Source of the DNA: Gymnopilus junonius
Taxonomy: Eukaryota; Basidiomycota; Agaricomycetes; Agaricales; Galerinaceae
Reading direction: 5' to 3'
Length of the DNA: 15,755 nt
Assembly: GCA_015501075.1 (NCBI GenBank)
Contig: JADNYJ010000692.1
Span: 1-15,755, forward strand
The number at the start of each line of letters is the position of its first letter. The first letter of the stretch is position 1. Positions 1-9,713 of the stretch are shown one piece after another. The position numbers were made by a program, and so were the translations under genes. Below the pieces are notes generated by a model, which was given only the letters and a program-made list of their open reading frames with translations, searched no databases and was not told where the DNA came from.

Positions 1-195
1 GTAGGTCAGGACCTTCTGTCATTCAAGAGCGCAGTGCGCACATAGGCCATTAGTCAGCACAGTTCGGCCCGCCACGGGTTAGTTGGGGAGCACTGGCACA
101 TTGGTCTTTCAAAATTCTTTGACCACGATTTCTTCTGTGGGGACTGCAAGATAGGCATGGCTTCTGTCTCAGACTAAACCTTCCATGTGCTTTCA

Positions 196-499
196 ATGTC
201 GGTCTCTATTCTACCAGCAAGGAATGACCTCAACTCAAGGGTTCTCCCGCGAAGCATCCAAAATTCTCTTACAGACTGCGAGATCCTAGATTCTGACAAT
301 CCTTTCGCATACTGCTCTGTTTTTGGGGTGCTTGCTTGATGCTTAATGCTTTTCTATCTATAAAATATGGACCCTATCTTACTAGGATATGCCGGTCCGA
401 TTCAACCCACCCACGTCTTTTCACTATGCCAAGCTTGATTTCTTTCCAGTCGACCCGCGGAATCGTTCTCAAGAAATTCCCCACTTTATCGACGCTTGA
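196..499 (+). CDS. Possible unrecognised two-exon coding fragment
   Basis: I do not recognise this. An ATG at 196 opens a frame that runs without a stop to 327 and ends in a GG|GTGCTT donor. A 58-nt candidate intron (328-385, ending TTACTAG) then leads in phase into a second open segment, 386-499, ending in TGA. The joined product would be about 81 residues, and the second part has a natural-looking mixed composition (for example FHYAKLDFFPVDPRN). There is no signal peptide, membrane segment or known motif. Downstream open pieces at 537-773 and 664-1020 could belong to the same broken gene but lie in other frames. The only support is open frame, intron size and composition, so this may be chance. 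Confidence 0.25.
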
Positions 500-536
500 T
501 CTTCCTCTTGATTCGGGATGTTAAGAAACACTACCG

Positions 537-1020
537 ATGTCAAGAAACACCACCGCAACAGTCCTTACTTCGACCGATTTGTCTAATTACCCGGACTGTA
601 GCGTTGAGGACACCCAAGTATCATCTTTAATCCTTTTTATCCGGCCTGAACGAAACGCTCCATTTGGTCGTCTCCGTCAAAAAATGTTCATGCCCAAGGC
701 CCCAGCAGCGACGGATGACAATTGCGTTTATATTTTTACCATCACGTATTATGCTTCAGCAGACTTTCAATAAGGATAATGCAAAATTTCCCCACTGTGG
801 GCCTCAAAAGTTGATTCCAGCCTTAAAAGGGATGAGACCAGCTACGAGTAATCGCACAAATCCGTTCTTTGCATGCCAGGAAGATGAGGTGCTCTCAAAT
901 CTAGTACAAGAAGGAGATTTGCTTCTTATCTCCGCTGTATATAGAATGTCAGGCCTTCAGATGGTGTGCTCATGCCTAATTTTTACAGTTCCTTCAAAAA
1001 CCAATCCCAAGCGGTGTTAA
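537..1020 (+). other. Unassigned open segments, possibly remains of a gene
   Basis: Two overlapping + strand open frames (537-773 and 664-1020) lie in different frames. Neither resembles a family I know. The second contains a stretch with a coding-like mixture of acidic and hydrophobic residues (EDEVLSNLVQEGDLLLISAV). They may be exons of a gene starting further left, with frame breaks like those seen in the recognised genes of this window, or simply chance open frames. The minus strand has no comparable open frame here. Confidence 0.15.
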
Positions 1021-1463
1021 GTAGACCTCATGATCATTTTCCGCACTCACGATAACATTACACCCGCAATTACTAGGGGATCCATTTTGAAATGTAAGGG
1101 CCCGCCTCCCTTCCTGCCGTGTACTGTCGCGGCGACATTAATGCGCGTCGAGTCTAATTTTGAGTTTGACGTGTTTTTTGTCACGTGATGTGCTAATACT
1201 CGCGATGGACTGGACTGCAACAACTAAGACTCTTTGAGTTCCAATACTACTTTTGACGTCGTCCAGTCCCCGCCATTATCGAAAAGCTTCCGACAAAGCC
1301 AAGATCCGCTCACCTAGCTCAACTTTCTTTTCTTTAGTCCACATACATCCAAAAACCACTTGACAGGTCTCAATTAACGTTCAACGTTTCAACATTCATA
1401 CACAAGTAAATCGTCGTATTCCCAGTCCTTTTATAACTTTGCACCGTCTTGCGGGCACTGTTT
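1021..1463 (+). promoter_or_regulatory. Upstream region of the GDP-mannose transporter gene
   Basis: This 443-nt gene-free stretch precedes the transporter ATG. It contains an E-box core in the 8-bp palindrome TCACGTGA at 1181-1188, a CRE-like TGACGTC at 1254-1260, and a pyrimidine-rich stretch with CAAC/TTCAAC repeats close to the start, as is common ahead of fungal start codons. A 9-bp inverted repeat (GGACTGGAC at 1206-1214, GTCCAGTCC at 1261-1269) flanks part of it. That these sites bind bHLH or bZIP factors is inference from consensus only. Confidence 0.4.
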
Positions 1464-3012
1464 ATGCCGATGTCTTCACAAAGTCACAGCAAGGGGCCAT
1501 CTTCACATATGCAAGATGCGGCTGAATTCAAGAAGGCAATCGCAACCGGAGCGGTGAAGGATAGCAACTTATCTTCCTCGTCCTGTATGTTAAATTAAAT
1601 CCTCCCCTACATATCTTTAAACTAATCTATCTCAGTTCCACCAATTATGTGTTACTGCCTTGCCTCCATTCTAATGACAGTAGTGAACAAGGTGCGCCTG
1701 CCATTGGTTCACATTTGGAAGAAACTAATTTTGCAAGGTGTAGTTCGTTGTTTCTGGGACAGGATTCTCCATGACTTTTCTTTTACTCTGCATCCAATCT
1801 ATCGTCTGCATTACTTGCGTGGTCCTTGTTAAGAAGATGGGCATTATTTCTTTCAGAGCGTTCGACTGGCAAGATGCGAAGAACTGGTTTCCTATCAGCT
1901 TTTTGTTGGTCAGTGTGATATATACAGGCTCCAAAAGCTTGGTGAGGCAAGAAATTGTCTGTCATAATGACCTAACTAAGCTTTGCAATTGCAGCAACAT
2001 CTAAGTATACCCGTGTACACGATATTCAAAAATTTGACTATAATCTTAATTGTAAGTTTTTCGACGCTTTGTATTCATCCAAGACTCGATATTCGATGTA
2101 GGCATATGGCGAAGTAATTTGGTTCGGGGGAAGAGTCACAGCCTTGACATTCGTTTCATTTATCTTAATGTAAGTCGTACATTGAGGTCGTGCTTAGGTT
2201 ACTGACATCCGTTAATAGGTGATATCATCGGTTATTGCGGCCTGGTCCGACGTTTCTGGCGGACTATCTGGTTCGCTGCCTGACCTGAGCACTGGAGTCA
2301 GTTTGGATTTGATTCACAGTGTAGCCGGCGCCGTTCGTGGGCTTAATGTTGGGTATTTCTGGATGCTTGTGAACTGCCTGACGAGTGCAGCCTACGTGAG
2401 ACTTTCCTACTGTGTCGTGGGTCTAGTAACCAACATGAGTATAGGTCCTTTCCATGCGAAAGAAAATCAAGTCAACCGGGTTCTCCGACTGGGACTCGAT
2501 GTTCTATAACAACCTGCTCAGCATTCCGGTCCTTGCCGTATTCTCTATTGTCCTGGAAGACTGGGGGACTGAAAATCTAAATCGAAACTTGTCAGTCAGA
2601 TCCTCCTGAAGCCAGAATTTATGTCGCTGAATCTGGTCATTAGTCCTCCGGCATCGCGGAATTTCTTGCTGTTCGCCATTGCCTTCTCCGGAGCGGCTGC
2701 AGTAGGTATATCCTATACGACGGCTTGGTGTGTAAGAGTGACAAGCAGTACGACATACAGGTATGTCCTGCATGTCAAACGGAAATCATTAACTGACATT
2801 TCATCAGCATGGTTGGTGCTCTAAACAAGCTACCCGTGGCAGCGTCGGGAATGTTATTCTTCGGCGATAAAGTCACCTTTGGCTCTGTATCGGCAGTGGG
2901 TATGGGTTTCTTTGCGGGGTTGGTATACGCAGTTGCAAAAAACAACCAGAAAAAATCAGAAGCACGGACGCAAGCAGACACGATTATCCCACTGTCGAAC
3001 CGGAAGCCATAG
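1464..3012 (+). CDS. Golgi GDP-mannose transporter (Vrg4/GMT family)
   Basis: This protein exchanges cytosolic GDP-mannose for lumenal GMP across the Golgi membrane and so feeds mannosyltransferases that build mannoproteins and mannosylated lipids. I place nine exons: 1464-1584, 1636-1691, 1744-1941, 1995-2051, 2102-2169, 2219-2395, 2445-2590, 2644-2760, 2808-3012. The product is about 381 residues, normal for the family. A polar cytosolic N-terminus is followed by about ten hydrophobic segments. The first reads [13 protein letters not shown], as in fungal Vrg4. Both signature motifs are present: FYNNLLS (exon 7) and VGALNKLP (exon 9), the latter implicated in GDP-mannose binding. The tail is short and Lys/Arg-rich. 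Exon 5 (68 nt) and exon 6 do not keep phase: one G is missing at the 2218/2219 acceptor, where AGG would need to be AGGG. The start was chosen as the first ATG; a second in-frame ATG lies two codons on. Confidence 0.93.
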
Positions 3013-3434
3013 TTGTCGGTCAAGGTCGGATTGAGAGTGATACGGAAGGATGCCCTTCGGCTTCGAGATGGTTAACGTGGCTCCGTATTTTATTTACTTG
3101 TAATATCACATGGCGGCCATCGGACCAAGACTGGAGCATAAATACCGATACCCGCTTTTGAGGGAGAGACTGTATGGCAATTGATGCATTTCTTGTTGAG
3201 CAGGTCAATAGAGCAAGAGTGCAAGATGTGGAGATGTGCGGAGAGCCCTGCGGTTTGACCCGCCTTATTGCCGGAGGACCCTGTCTGGAGAGATCATGAA
3301 ATGTGTAAATTGAGGGCGGTAAGATATGACGCTGCGATCGGTTCCCCAAATCCTCTATCCTTTTTTACTTAATCTCTTCCTTCATTTCGTCTTGTGCTAA
3401 GGTTACCGTTGCCACTTGACTCTCTTCCACCACC
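3013..3434 (+). promoter_or_regulatory. Intergenic interval: transporter 3' UTR and pyruvate carboxylase promoter
   Basis: A 422-nt space lies between two genes on the same strand. The half nearest the transporter is mixed. The last 100 nt before the pyruvate carboxylase ATG become pyrimidine-rich (CTCTTCC, TTGACTCTCTTCCACC), as usual at fungal transcription starts. The start codon sits in the strong context CACCATGG. No AATAAA signal or TATA box is evident. A minus-strand open frame at 3020-3349 has no support and looks like chance. Confidence 0.4.
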
Positions 3435-6400
3435 ATGGCTTCGCAAACCTCCACTTTGCACCCCCCTAGGCTCGCCGGCCTCTTTGCGGGCTCGCCCAGC
3501 GCACCAGGCACACCTGTCCATTCCATTCAAACGATGAGAAGGAAGGCTGCCGGTCATGGTGGCCCCCTCACCAAGATCCTTGTTGCCAATCGCGGGGTAC
3601 ATCTTTAGAACCTTCATTATTATTTTTTGCTTATCGAGGTCTCGCCTTGCAGGAAATCGCCATCCGAGTGTTTCGAACTGCCCATGAGCTCGCTATGCAT
3701 ACTGTGGCGATCTACTCTTTTGAAGATCGTTTATCGGCTCATCGTCAAAAGGTGAGCTTATTTTTTGTCACCCTGACAATCTCCCTTCATCGACTACGTA
3801 GTCCGATGAAGCATATCAGGTTGGAAAGGGGCTAACACCTGTTGGTGCATATCTCGCCCAAGACGACATCATCAGGATCGCCCTTGAACACGGTGTGGAC
3901 ATGATCCATCCGGGGTAGGAGTCTTTGCAATAAATTCAATCATCCTTAATGGTCATCTAATCGTCTTCTAGCTACGGTTTCCTCTCCGAGAATGCTGAAT
4001 TTGCTAGAAAGGTTGAGCAAGCTGGTATTGCTTTCGTCGGACCTACCCCAGAAGTCATAGATGGGCTCGGAGACAAGACAAAGGCCAGGACACTAGGTGC
4101 GTCCAGGTTTATGGACCCGTTTTCTGCTTCCACTGACTATACGCTACATTTTCAGCCATAAAAGTTGGCGTTCCTGTCGTTCCAGGTACCCCAGGACCTG
4201 TCCAGTCCTACGAAGATGGACAATCATTCATCCAAGAATATGGCTTCCCAGTTATCATCAAGGCAGCCATGGGAGGAGGTGGTCGTGGAATGCGTGTTGT
4301 CAGAGAACAATCAGACTTTAAGACTGCGTTTGAACGTGCAGTTAGCGAAGCCAAAGCTGCATTTGGCGACGGGACAGTCTTCATTGAGCGTTTCCTTGAA
4401 CGTCCGCGACACATTGAGGTTCAACTTCTTGCTGATGCTGTTGGCAACACTATCCATCTTTTCGAACGTGATTGCTCTGTTCAGCGCAGACATCAGAAAG
4501 TTGTCGAGGTTGCGCCAGCTACTCACTTGCCAGAAGAGGTTCGTCAGGCAATCCTTTCGGACGCCATCAAATTGGCGAAGAGTGTCGGATACAGAAATGC
4601 AGGCACTGCAGAATTCTTGGTTGACCAAATGGGAAGGCACTATTTCATCGAGATTAATCCCCGTATTCAGGTTGAACATACTATCACTGGTAAGATCAAA
4701 CGTTGAATATATGCGCCCCTCGACTCACACTTAATAGAGGAGATTACTGGAATCGACATTGTTGCGGCTCAGATTCAGATCGCAGCTGGGGCAACCCTTC
4801 CGCAGCTCGGTCTTACCCAAGACGCCATAACCAAACGTGGTTTCGCTATCCAGTGTCGTATTACGACCGAGGATGCCGCACATGGATTCCAACCTGATAC
4901 CGGAAAGATTGAAGTCTATCGCAGTGCAGGCGGAAACGGTGTCCGTTTAGATGCCAGCTCAGGCTTCGCTGGAGCTCAGATCACAGTATGATCATGCTCT
5001 ATCACTCCCTTGGATGTCTCCTGACATCGCGTTTCTTAGCCTCACTATGATAGTTTACTGGTCAAATGTACTGTCAGCGGAACAACTTACGAAGTTGCTC
5101 GACGAAAGATGCTCCGTGCCCTCGTTGAGTTTCGCATTCGCGGTGTCAAGGTGCCTAAACCTACTTCCTGATTCCTTTTTTGCAATCAGCTTCATAGCTC
5201 ACATACGTTTTGATTTTCAGACCAATATTCCCTTCCTCTTCCGCCTTCTTACCCACGACGTCTTCGTTGGAGGAAAGACTTGGACAACTGTACGTTTCCG
5301 CTTTATCGCGTCCTAGGTCCTTCGTTTGATGTTGGGCCGAACAAAGTTCATTGATGACACTCCGGATCTCTTCAAACTCGTTCAAAGCCAGAACCGTGCC
5401 CAGAAATTGCTTGCTTACCTTGGCGACCTTGCAGTCAATGGAAGCTCTATTAAAGGCCAGAATGTTTGATCAATCCCTCTTGATCTTTTGACTGCCCTCT
5501 AACTCCTCCCTTGCTATCAAGGGAGAACCGGGACTCAAGACGGAGATTGTTGTTCCCAAACTTCAGAACAGAGAAGATCCCAATGGACCTCCACTCGATA
5601 CGACCTTCCCCTGCCAAGTCGGATGGCGTAATATCATCGTCGAGCATGGGCCGGAAGCCTTTGCCAGAGCCGTTCGCGAGTATCCCGGAACGTTGATCAT
5701 GGACACTACATGGCGTGACGCCCATCAGTCCCTTCTAGCAACTCGTTTACGTACGATAGATATAGTGAACATCGCAAAAGAAACAAGTTACGCTCTGGCC
5801 AATGCTTACAGTCTGGAGTGTTGGGGTGGTGCCACTTTCGACGTTGCAATGCGCTTCTTGTACGAAGATCCATGGGAACGTTTGGTATGTGACCTCCTCT
5901 ACTGTCGTCTAGTTTTGTAGCTAAAGATGCTAAAAATGCGTAGCGCACTCTCCGAAAACTGGTACCTAATATTCCTTTACAAGCCTTGGTCCGAGGAGCC
6001 AACGGCGTTGGATACACCAGCTACCCGTGAGTCTGACTGCGGTTTTCATGTCTCCAGTCTATTCTGATCATTTACGACAAGTGATAATGCTATTTACGAT
6101 TTTTCCAAGAAGGCTGTCGAGAACGGCCTTGATATTTTCCGGGTGTTCGATTCGCTGAACTACTTTGGTAAGCTTTTTGCAGTTAGCATCTAACTGATTG
6201 GATTCGAGTCTTATTTCATTTATCTAGAGAATGTGAGTAGTTAGCCCAAGCTTATAGAAACCATTCGCTAACGTGATTTGATAGATGAAACTTGGAATCG
6301 ATGCTGCAAAGAAAGCAGGCGGCGTCTGCGAGGCTGTTGTGTGCTACAGCGGCGATGTCGCTAGCCCAATGAAAAGAAATACACCTTGCAATACTACCTT

Positions 6401-8454
6401 GACTTCGTTGATCAACTTGTCAAGGAGGTATTCATGTTTTAGGTGTTAAGGACATGGCTGGTTTGCTCAAACCCGAGTCTGCTAAGGTGTAAGTGAATTT
6501 ACCGCAGTTGGAGTTCGAGCGATTTATAACCTCGTCTAGTTTGATTGGAGCAATTCGAAGGCTCACCCTGACCTTCCATCCATGTTCATTCGCACGACAC
6601 TGCTGGCATTGCCACCGCTAGTATGCTCGCTGCGGCTGCTGCAGGCGCTGATGTTGTCGATGTTGCTATTGATAGTGCGTACAAGGACTGTAGGAAAAAT
6701 TTCGCCAGTATAATGACTACATCGCCTTATTAGGCATGTCCGGATTGACTTCACAACCTTCCATGGGTGCGGTCTGCATGGCTTTGGAGCAAACCAATCT
6801 TGGCACTGGTATTCGCTACGAAGACATTCAGGCCCTCAACCTGTATTGGAGCCAAGTTCGCATGTTATACAGCCCCTTCGAAGCCAATGTTAGGGCATCC
6901 GATTCCAGCGTGTTCGATCATGAAATGCCAGGAGGACAATACACAAACCTCATGGTGCGCTGAAATTTCTTTTCAAATATAGCACGTCTGCTAATTATGG
7001 CCACCTTGTTTCTTCAATAGTTCCAAGCCGCACAGCTTGGGCTCGGAACTCAATGGACAGGTGCGTTGTGCACAGAGAACAACTCCATGATCTAATACAA
7101 AAAAAAACACTACAGTGATTAAGCAGAAATATATCGAAGCAAACGATCTCGTAAGTGTCAATACATAACCTCGGCCAATTGAAATTCATATCATCCTTTA
7201 CCTCAAGTGTGGAAACATCATAAAGGTAGAATTATCGAATATGTTCACTTCCTCTGAAGACTCACGCTTATCATGCAGGTTACGCCGTCATCGAAAGTTG
7301 TAGGCGACTTCGCACAATGGATGACTTCGAATTCCTTCAGTAAAGAGGATGTTCTTGCACGCGCAGACCAGCTTGATTTCCCATCGTCTGTTGTTGAATT
7401 CTTCCAGGGGTATCTAGGCCAACCTGTAGGAGGGTTCCCAGAGCCTCTTCGCACCAAGATTATCAGAAATAAACCGAGAATTGATGGACGCCCTGGTGCC
7501 ACCATGCAACCATTGGATTTCAAGAAAATCAAAGCTGAGTTGCGGAGTAAGTTCGGGAAGCACATTACGGACGCAGACGTCACGTCATATGTCATGTATC
7601 CAAAGGTTAGTCTGCCTTGCTGAAGAAAATGTATTGTTCCACGATGTTTTTTTTTTGCTTCTTAGGTTTTCGAGGATTACCAAGGATTTATTGAGAAGTA
7701 TGGAGACCTCAGGTAAGCGACACATGCAACGTATGATATTTGTTGACCAGATGAATCCCATGGTGTAGTGTGGTTCCAACCCGATATTTCTTGGGCCGTC
7801 CTGATATTGGCGAAGAAATGCACATTTCCATTGAACCAGGAAAAACGTTGATTATTCGTCTCATGGCTGTCGGGCCCGTTGTCGAAGGTCGTGCTCAGCG
7901 CGACGTCTGGTTTGAGGTCAATGGAGAGGTAAGTTCTCTTTATTGATGATGATGTACAGTGCATGCAGTTTATCAATATTCAAACAGGTTCGTGCTGTCT
8001 CCGTAGAGGATAAGAACTCTGCTGTCGAAACTGTTTCGCGGGAGAAAGCCACGTCTGATCCAGGATCTGTTGGTGCACCAATGTCAGGTGTAGTCGTCGA
8101 AGTGAGGGTTAAAGAAGGACAGGAGATAAAGAAAGGCGATCCTGTTTGTGGTGCGTATATGCGGACTTTTTCCGGCGAACTGGTTAACTGATTCCAAATA
8201 TGTAACATAGTTCTCAGTGCTATGAAGGTGGGCTTCAAAGTTGTGCTACGGTTATTCTCAGTGCTTATTGCTTCCGCCCAACAGATGGAATCTGCTGTCA
8301 CAGCACCAGTTTCCGGACACGTTAAGCGTGTAGTTGTTCAGGAAGGCAAGAGCTTATAATCTTCGACTGACAAAGTTATTTCTAACGAATGGACTTTTTT
8401 TTCACAGGAGACTCGATCAACCAGGGCGACCTCACAGTGGAAATTGTACATTAA
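3435..8454 (+). CDS. PYC: Pyruvate carboxylase (biotin-dependent, multifunctional)
   Basis: The enzyme uses ATP and bicarbonate to carboxylate its biotin, then transfers CO2 to pyruvate to give oxaloacetate (anaplerosis, gluconeogenesis). It is cytosolic in fungi and acts as a tetramer. I place 26 exons. The biotin carboxylase domain (about residues 45-500) starts [16 protein letters not shown] and has the ATP-grasp loop GGGGRGM (about residue 205) and [13 protein letters not shown]. The carboxyltransferase domain (about 560-840) has [10 protein letters not shown] (about 586) and [11 protein letters not shown]. The biotin carrier domain ends AMKMES, with biotinyl-lysine at about 1162. Adding four missing bases gives 3594 coding nt, about 1197 residues, as expected for basidiomycetes. 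The four single-base deletions lie at about 6369, 6428, 6559 and 6578, in exons 14-15 of the carboxyltransferase domain; as written the frame is broken there. All other exons keep phase. The ATG at 3435 has a perfect CACCATGG context. Confidence 0.96.
6228..6232 (+). other. 5-nt microexon of pyruvate carboxylase
   Basis: AGAAT sits between two good introns: 6168-6227 (GTAAGC...ATCTAG) and 6233-6284 (GTGAGT...GATAG). With the last G of the preceding exon it supplies the residues E-N in the conserved [13 protein letters not shown] stretch. Leaving it out breaks the frame and removes two conserved residues, so the exon is required. Confidence 0.8.
7208..7225 (+). other. 18-nt microexon of pyruvate carboxylase
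   Basis: TGTGGAAACATCATAAAG encodes C-G-N-I-I-K, the expected link between YIEANDL and [13 protein letters not shown]. It is flanked by an upstream acceptor ending CTCAAG and a GTAGAA donor. Without it the conserved linker is lost, although the frame would be kept. Confidence 0.75.
8211..8227 (+). other. 17-nt microexon ending at the biotinylated lysine
   Basis: This exon encodes V-L-S-A-M-K and ends exactly after the lysine of the biotinylation motif. The next exon (8285) begins with ATGGAATCT (M-E-S). Donor is GTGGGC at 8228, acceptor before it is ACATAG. The complete AMKM motif therefore forms only after splicing. Confidence 0.8.
8346..8407 (+). other. GC-AG intron in pyruvate carboxylase
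   Basis: The junction GAAG|GCAAGA ... TTTTTTTTCACAG|GAGACTCG restores the conserved biotin-domain sequence [13 protein letters not shown]. No GT donor nearby gives a sensible product. GC-AG introns are a known minor class, usually with an otherwise strong donor consensus, as here (AG|GCAAG). Confidence 0.75.
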
Positions 8455-8510
8455 TTATAAAACCAATAGTTTGTCTATTCTAGATTTGAGATTTGAACGA
8501 ACTTTGAAGC

Positions 8511-8516
8511 AATAAA
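8511..8516 (+). terminator. Candidate polyadenylation signal of pyruvate carboxylase
   Basis: AATAAA occurs 57 nt after the TAA stop in an A/T-rich stretch. Position and sequence fit a 3' end signal; fungi do not depend strictly on this hexamer. Confidence 0.4.
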
Positions 8517-8996
8517 CGGTTACCAATCATGTACTCTATACTATGGGCCATTATATAAATGTGTTTATGCGTTTGAGGTTGCGGGACATGCTGAAACCCT
8601 GACCAAGAGCACGGACACCAACGGATTCTGTGGAGGGATGGGGGCTTTAAGGAGGATCAATGTCAAACAGTTAGATCGCAATTGAATTGAAAAGTTCCGT
8701 CGTTATGCAAATATCATCCCAGATCACTTGATAAGCCAAACAAAAGCACCACCGATTGCAAGCAGTATGTAGTCAGAAGGTTCCGAATTTCGAGGAGTCC
8801 GCCCCTCCGCCCGTCTGCACGTCCGCACGAGGCTGACTAATATCCCAAAGCGGATGTGACGATCGTGGGCTGTCACCTCTCGTGATTAGCGCGTTAGCCT
8901 CACCCTGCGTTTTGACCGCAAAATACAAGAGATTTTGCGGATGTCTTTTGCCCGCATTTATGGTTTTTTGGCAAGTGCCGGTATTACATAAATATA
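8517..8996. other. Intergenic stretch between pyruvate carboxylase and the minus-strand genes
   Basis: No convincing gene. A short minus-strand open segment, stop at 8724-8726, reads as a hydrophobic tail (SDYILLAIGGAFVWLIK) but has no start or clear splice partner. A perfect hairpin lies at 8916-8940. Confidence 0.3.
8916..8940. repeat. Perfect 9-bp hairpin with 7-nt loop
   Basis: CCGCAAAAT, loop ACAAGAG, ATTTTGCGG. The arms match exactly. It lies in the gap between convergent genes. There is no T-run directly after it, and eukaryotic Pol II does not terminate at such hairpins, so no function is assigned. Confidence 0.7.
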
Positions 8997-9245
8997 TTAA
9001 TTAAGCAAGAGTTTTTGAAAGGCTTGTGACGGTTTGTCAACGTTGATCTCAGGTTGCAACTTAGCGGGCAGAACTGCACTCGACGGCCTCCAGCGATGCA
9101 TCTCTGGAGTGTCAGGGTGGGATGACAGAACAAAATGCATTTGAGCCAAATTTTTGTGCCCCGTCGCCCACGGTAATACATGTATCACCTTGAAATTATC
9201 GGTATAAAAACTTTTTTTTCTCAAATGTGCGCGCTGCATTAACAT
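8997..9245 (-). CDS. Weak hypothetical minus-strand coding candidate
   Basis: I do not recognise this. The 82-codon frame ends in TAA at 8997-8999. Its last two thirds look coding in composition (NLAQMHFVLSSHPDTPEMH, then a Pro/Lys-rich tail), while its first part is low-complexity and may be intron or 5' UTR. It could be the terminal exon of a small gene whose earlier exons lie in 9250-9520, where another minus-strand frame (9318-9521) has an Arg/Ser-rich start. No domain, signal peptide or membrane segment is visible. Its neighbour to the right is the nitronate monooxygenase on the same strand. Confidence 0.25.
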   Translation of the reverse strand: MLMQRAHLRKKSFYTDNFKVIHVLPWATGHKNLAQMHFVLSSHPDTPEMHRWRPSSAVLPAKLQPEINVDKPSQAFQKLLLN

Positions 9246-9713
9246 TCACACTTCAGTTTTCATTTTGATTTTCAACTTATAGGAACAGACAAATTATAAA
9301 TTATATATATATGCCATTTACATATTAAAGCTGCCTTGGATAGTAAATAGGGAGGACGAGAGACTCTGGGGGCAATATGAAATTATGGGTGTGGCGCGGC
9401 AGGCGTGATTGTTGTGTAAGCAACCAAGTGCGGTCGTGCGGACTGTGCGGAGGGCGGACTCTCGAAATACGGAACGTCCTCGCAGTAGTGAAGATAGGCC
9501 ATTCTTGCCACCAATCGTCAAATACAGCCTGACGTTATTCGAGGCGAAGTTCGGTGTGTTTTAACTAGGACATACGCAGATGTCAGATCCAATCCAAATA
9601 AAAATTGTGTTCCAATTATGAAAACTACCCAAGACTTGGCAGCGTGAACTAGACGGGACTAAACCAGCAGGTACTAATCTTGTGATATGACCTACTGACC
9701 AGACAGGTATGTT
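9246..9713. other. A/T-rich intergenic stretch downstream of the monooxygenase
   Basis: Contains AT-rich low-complexity sequence around 9285-9311 (AATTATAAATTATATATATAT). A minus-strand open frame at 9318-9521 cannot be supported as a gene on its own. The rest is likely 3' UTR of the monooxygenase. Confidence 0.3.

Noticed and set aside
3020..3617. Minus-strand frames opposite the pyruvate carboxylase upstream region and first exon
   Set aside because: They have no recognisable product, and the part overlapping exon 1 is the shadow of a real coding exon.
4165..4734. 189-codon plus-strand open frame
   Set aside because: It overlaps pyruvate carboxylase exon 5 in another frame; the correct frame carries the ATP-grasp motif and matches the family throughout.
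6428..6442. A possible 15-nt intron GTATTCATGTTTTAG in pyruvate carboxylase
   Set aside because: It is far too short to be spliced, and removing it would delete the conserved G-I-H-V-L residues. A one-base deletion fits better.
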